Source: Enemella dayhoffiae
GTDB taxonomy: Bacteria; Actinomycetota; Actinomycetes; Propionibacteriales; Propionibacteriaceae
Reading direction: 5' to 3'
Length of the DNA stretch: 64,000 nt
Assembly: GCF_002250625.1 (NCBI RefSeq)
Contig: NZ_NMVQ01000001.1
Span: 434,001 to 498,000 of the forward strand
Both the position numbers and the translations under genes were made by a program. How positions within the stretch are numbered: the first letter of the stretch is position 1; each line of letters starts with the position of its first letter. Below, one piece after another: positions 60,204 to 64,000 of the stretch. The notes beneath the pieces were generated by a model. The model saw only the letters and a list, made by a program, of their open reading frames with translations, did no database searches and was not told where the DNA came from.

Positions 60204-63200
60204 TCAGCCGAGGCGGTCGGCCAGCCGCAGGTACCTCCGCACCTCGGCTCCCAGGTGACGGGGCAGACCCCACAGCTCGAGCACGGCGGTGAACCGCTCA
60301 TCCTCGGCGGCCTGGGGTCGGCGTACCGACACCAGATCCAGCAGCAGCGCCGCCTCCGACAGCGGGACCAGACACAGCCGTCGCGGCCCCAGCCGCCGGG
60401 CACGCGCCTCGGGCTGACCCGGCAACCGGTACACCCGCTCCAGCCAGTCAGCGCTCCCCAGCGGATCGTCGGCGATCAACCGCTCGGCCGCCATCGCCGC
60501 CGTAACGGCCTCCCCGAGCCGCCGCGTCAACTCCGCGTCCAGCCGCGGCCCATCCGCCCCGGCCGCCGCGCCGGCGTACGCCTGGGCCAGTCGGCGGCCC
60601 ACCACCGGGCCCTCGACTCCGACCAGGTCGGTCAACACCTGCGACAGGTCCGCGGTCGCCGGCACCGGCCCGGTGAACACCCGATACGGCTCCAGCTCGG
60701 CCGCCCGGGAGGCCGATTCCCGGGGTGCCGCCACGGGTTCGATCGCGGCCGCGCCGAGCACGTCCCACAGCGGCTCCAGGGCCGCTCGCGGATCGGCCGC
60801 CCACGCCGACTCGCGGATCCGGACGAACCGCCACCCGCCGCGAGCCAGGTCGCGCTGCCCGCTCAGCTGCCTCCGGTACGCCTCAGCGCCCGCCCACTGG
60901 GCCGACTCGCACTCGACCGCCACCCGGCCGCGGGTGCCGTGCACCACCAGGTCCAGCCGGAGCCCCTGCACCGGTTCGGCGGCGGTCACCCGATAACCCT
61001 GCTCCAGCAGGGCGTCGGCCACGCGCTGCTGCAGCAGCGAGGTGAACGGTGGTACCAGCACCTGATCCCCGACCGGTTCGCTGAGTTGCCCGGCGACCGG
61101 CACCCCCGAGCCCGCACCGGCGGCCGCCTCGACCTCGAACGCGTGCTGCAGCAGCTGTCGCCGCAGGTCCTCGGGGTTGGGCAGGTCGACCAGCTCGACC
61201 GAGTGCACCAGCACCACCTGATCCCGCGCCCGGGAGATCGCCACGTTGTACCGCTGCACCGCCACCTCGCGGGTCTGCGCGACCAGCCGCCCCGTCGGCG
61301 CCGCGACCAGGGACACCACCATCACGTCGCGTTCGCTGCCCTGGAAGGCCGGTGGCTCGCCGACCTGCAGCCGCTGCGCGGCCCACACCTCGGCGGGCAG
61401 CCGCTGCTGCAGCTCGGCGGCGATCGTCCGGGACTGCTCCTGGCCGAGCAGGCTGACCACGCCCAGGCTCATCCCCTCATAGGCCGGGTCAGCGACGATC
61501 CGCTCCACCTCCGCCACGACGGCAGCCGCCTCGGCGGCGTTCACGTTGCCCCTGGTCAACGTCGCGTCGTCGACCTTGATCGTGCGGAACGGGCGCAGCG
61601 GGCCGAACTGTCGGACCGGCTGCAACCGGACTCCCTCGGGGGCGTACGCGATCTTGTTGGAGAAGTCGATGATCTCCGGCACGCTGCGCCGGTGCTCGGT
61701 CAGCACGTGCCGGGTCCCGAACCGCAGCGTGGCCTCGTCGAAATAGGAGCGCATCGGATTCGTCCACAGCTGGGCCAGCGGATCCTCCCCCAGGTGCTTC
61801 TGGGCGAGGGTCTGCAACTGGTCGCGGTCGCGACCGACGCCGGCCGGGGAGACCTGCTTGTCGTCACCGACGACCACCACCCGCGGGGCCAGGTATTGCA
61901 GGGTGATCCCCTCCAGCCCGGCCTGGGAGGCCTCGTCGATCAGCACCACGTCGAACGAGTCGGGCTGCACCTCGACCTGCTCGGCGACCCGATACAGCGG
62001 CATGATCCACGCCGGTACCGCCCCGCGGGCGGTGGCCAGCAGTTCCCGGATCTCGCGCCGCAGCTGCGCCGCGTGGCGTCCGGTGCCCCGGCCGAGTTGG
62101 CGGACCTGCTGGGCGTACGCCGTGAGCGCGGCCCGGGCGGAGGGGGTGAGCCGGGCCACCGCGTGCTGCCAGGCCTGCTCGCCGGCCAGCCGGGCCACCG
62201 TCTCGACGATGGCCCGATCCAGCACGTCGAGGCGTTCCCGCACCTGCTCGGTGTCGGCGCGCCGGTCCGCCCGCTGACGCTCGGTCAGCCAGTGATCGGT
62301 CCGGGCCCAGGCCCAGGCGGCGTCGAAGTCGCGCAACCGGGGGAGCCAGGTGGCGTCGTCGGAGTCCTCGGCGGTCAGGGCGGCCGCCAGCCGCGGGTGC
62401 CAGTCGGCGATGTCGGCGGCGAGTCGGCTGCGCCCCCGGTCCTGGTCCTGCTCGCCGCGGGCCAGCTCGCGGGCGGTGGCGTGTGCGTGGTCCAGGTCGG
62501 GGATCGCGGCCAGCGTGTCCAGCATCTCCTGTCCGGCGGCGAACCCGGACCAGTTCGGCGGGGGCCAGCCGTTGGCGGCGGCATAGTCGGTGATCCCGCT
62601 GAGCTCGTCGGCGATGCGGACCAGGTCGATCAGCCGGTCACGCTCGATCCGGTGCCGGTCCAGCCGGGTCCGCCAGTCCCCCTCGGCCGAGGGGGCCCAC
62701 TCGCCCCACTGCTGGTCGGCCAGCTCCAACAACCGGGTCAGCTCCAGGTGGGCCAGCACCTGCTCCAGCTGCCGGGGCCGGGTCGGCACCTCGCCGTCCA
62801 CCCGGACCCGCTCGAACACCGGGACCGCCGCGCGCACCGCCCGCGGGGCCAGCAACCCACCCCGGGGCCGCCCGTCACCGCCGAGGCGCACGGTGTGGTC
62901 GGCCGCGTAGCCCCGCAGGGCCTGCACGAGCGCGATCAACCCGTCGTCGGATCCCTGCACCGTCACCTGACTGGTACGCCCCAGCGCCTCCGCGCTGCGT
63001 TCGGCCCGGCCGACCACCTCCCGCAGCGTGGCCGCCCGGGACCGCCACGGCCCGCTCTCGCCGTCGAGCACCTCGGCGACCGCCGGGCCCGTCCACCCGG
63101 AGGTGGCCTGCCGCAGCCCGGCGATCCGCCCGCGCAGGTCGGTCAGCGTGCGCGCGAAGTCCTTGCGCTGCACTGGTGCCATCGCCCGCAGCCCCGGCAA

Positions 63201-64000
63201 CCACCGCTCGACGCCGGGAGTCCTGTGCCGCTCGGCCCGGCGTACCGCCGCCTCGTGCCGGTGCCGCAACGCCTCGGTGGCCGAGCTGGGCGCGCCGGCG
63301 CCCCGGGTCTCGCGGCGGAACCGCAACAGCTCCGCCCCACCGACGGGCGACCAGTGGTGCTGCGGGTCGAAGAACTCCCGGCTCCAGCCGAACCGCTCGG
63401 TGTGCTCGCGGTGCCAGGCGACCACCTCGGCCAGGGTTCCGGGGCGCCCCGACTCGGGCACCGGGACGGTCTCGGCGGCCCGGGCCGCGACCAGCGCGTC
63501 GAGGCACCCGGACCGCTCGCCGGCCAGCCGGTCCAGGTCGGCGCGCAGCCGCTGGATCCGGTCGGCGCGGGCGTCCGGATCGTCGTGGGCGGCCTCGTCG
63601 GCCAGCCGGCGTACCGCCTCGGTCAGCTCGTCGAGCTCGGCCTCCGCGGTGCCCAGCACGCTGACCGCGAGCGGACGCAGCGAGTCCGGCAACTGGTCGC
63701 GCAACTGCGCCAGGGCCCGATCGGTCGGGGCCGTGACGAGCACCCGCCGACCCTGGGCGAGCAGGTGGCTGAGCAGGGCGGCGATGGCGTGCGTCTTGCC
63801 GGTCCCCGGCGGGCCCTGCACCACCACCTGGGCCTGCTCGTCGACCCGCTGCACCACCCGGCGCTGGGCCGCGTTGAGCGGCAACGGCCCGAACAGGTCA
63901 CCGGCCACGTCGACGAACGCCCCGCCCTCGCGCGCCGGGGCCGGCGGGACCTGGTCGGGGTCGAGCAGCGGCCGCAGCCCCGGCGGAACCGTCCCGTCGG
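60204..64000 (-). CDS. Large SF1 helicase with C-terminal restriction-like nuclease domain (5' end outside window)
   Basis: 1265 codons visible; the frame is open to the right edge, so the GTG at 63908 is probably not the start. Walker A GPPGTGKT sits near the visible start, Walker B VLIDEASQAGLEG and the C-terminal helicase motifs (QGSERDVMVVSLV, YNVAISRARDQVVLVH) follow as in UPF1/DNA2-like helicases with a long coiled insert. Then a PD-(D/E)XK-type domain (RVAVECESAQW, GWRFVRIRES) of the MTES_1575/Vsr-like group. Related giant helicase-nucleases are suspected in DNA repair or phage defence; role here not shown. Confidence 0.85.
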   Translation of the reverse strand, partial: DGTVPPGLRPLLDPDQVPPAPAREGGAFVDVAGDLFGPLPLNAAQRRVVQRVDEQAQVVVQGPPGTGKTHAIAALLSHLLAQGRRVLVTAPTDRALAQLRDQLPDSLRPLAVSVLGTAEAELDELTEAVRRLADEAAHDDPDARADRIQRLRADLDRLAGERSGCLDALVAARAAETVPVPESGRPGTLAEVVAWHREHTERFGWSREFFDPQHHWSPVGGAELLRFRRETRGAGAPSSATEALRHRHEAAVRRAERHRTPGVERWLPGLRAMAPVQRKDFARTLTDLRGRIAGLRQATSGWTGPAVAEVLDGESGPWRSRAATLREVVGRAERSAEALGRTSQVTVQGSDDGLIALVQALRGYAADHTVRLGGDGRPRGGLLAPRAVRAAVPVFERVRVDGEVPTRPRQLEQVLAHLELTRLLELADQQWGEWAPSAEGDWRTRLDRHRIERDRLIDLVRIADELSGITDYAAANGWPPPNWSGFAAGQEMLDTLAAIPDLDHAHATARELARGEQDQDRGRSRLAADIADWHPRLAAALTAEDSDDATWLPRLRDFDAAWAWARTDHWLTERQRADRRADTEQVRERLDVLDRAIVETVARLAGEQAWQHAVARLTPSARAALTAYAQQVRQLGRGTGRHAAQLRREIRELLATARGAVPAWIMPLYRVAEQVEVQPDSFDVVLIDEASQAGLEGITLQYLAPRVVVVGDDKQVSPAGVGRDRDQLQTLAQKHLGEDPLAQLWTNPMRSYFDEATLRFGTRHVLTEHRRSVPEIIDFSNKIAYAPEGVRLQPVRQFGPLRPFRTIKVDDATLTRGNVNAAEAAAVVAEVERIVADPAYEGMSLGVVSLLGQEQSRTIAAELQQRLPAEVWAAQRLQVGEPPAFQGSERDVMVVSLVAAPTGRLVAQTREVAVQRYNVAISRARDQVVLVHSVELVDLPNPEDLRRQLLQHAFEVEAAAGAGSGVPVAGQLSEPVGDQVLVPPFTSLLQQRVADALLEQGYRVTAAEPVQGLRLDLVVHGTRGRVAVECESAQWAGAEAYRRQLSGQRDLARGGWRFVRIRESAWAADPRAALEPLWDVLGAAAIEPVAAPRESASRAAELEPYRVFTGPVPATADLSQVLTDLVGVEGPVVGRRLAQAYAGAAAGADGPRLDAELTRRLGEAVTAAMAAERLIADDPLGSADWLERVYRLPGQPEARARRLGPRRLCLVPLSEAALLLDLVSVRRPQAAEDERFTAVLELWGLPRHLGAEVRRYLRLADRLG

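Overview
This is a high-GC actinobacterial chromosome segment spanning the replication-origin neighbourhood. From left to right it carries the conserved block parB-parA / rsmG-jag-yidC-yidD-rnpA-rpmH (leftward) and dnaA (rightward), with two parS sites, DnaA boxes and, further right, dnaN. The actinobacterial YidC, a DLW-39 small protein, DUF4333 lipoproteins, trxB-trxA and the codon bias all fit Actinobacteria; Propionibacteriales is my best guess (inference).

Layout. 0-2.2 kb: 3' end of a 13E12-type HNH gene, small membrane and lipoprotein genes. 2.2-10.2 kb: a tightly overlapping leftward five-gene operon (beta-propeller protein, polytopic membrane protein, GPH-type sugar transporter, an unrecognised 638-aa protein, GH105 unsaturated-uronyl hydrolase) that looks like an oligosaccharide uptake and breakdown unit. 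10.3-12.3 kb: trxB, trxA. 12.4-13.6 kb: pobA. 13.8-18.9 kb: MoxR-DUF58-VWA-VWA-TPR (Bat-like) operon. 18.9-23.4 kb: denD, otnK and ltnD homologues for four-carbon acid-sugar breakdown, with decayed lysR and aldo/keto reductase remnants between them. 23.4-29.2 kb: MerR/MBL pair, a membrane-anchored protein, a Ser/Thr kinase, an HTH protein and a PRC-barrel protein with a very long Gly/Gln-rich repeat tail and EF-hand-like loops. 29.3-37.3 kb: MarR-hmgA and fahA (homogentisate breakdown) separated by twin DUF4333 lipoproteins and a pirin operon. 37.3-43.5 kb: panE, assorted small enzymes, a decayed MFS/IclR pair, SURF1, DUF3817. 43.5-60.2 kb: partition and origin block. 60.2 kb to the end: large helicase-nuclease open at the right edge.

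The main oddities are: (1) dnaA and dnaN are separated by about 5.5 kb holding a TetR gene, an oriC-like stretch and five unrelated genes, and recF and gyrBA do not follow dnaN within the window; (2) divergent regulator/target pairs have lost their facing 5' ends (lysR/AKR, iclR/MFS, and possibly merR/MBL), and several other genes carry frameshifts; (3) a dispersed repeat built on TTCGACAGGCTCAG occurs at about ten places, twice inside genes, and a GCGTAC/GTACGC hexamer recurs in all reading frames; (4) the two DUF4333 lipoprotein genes share an ECF-sigma-like promoter (GGAACC-N16-CGTC). Gene functions rest on recognising families by eye; no database search was run.
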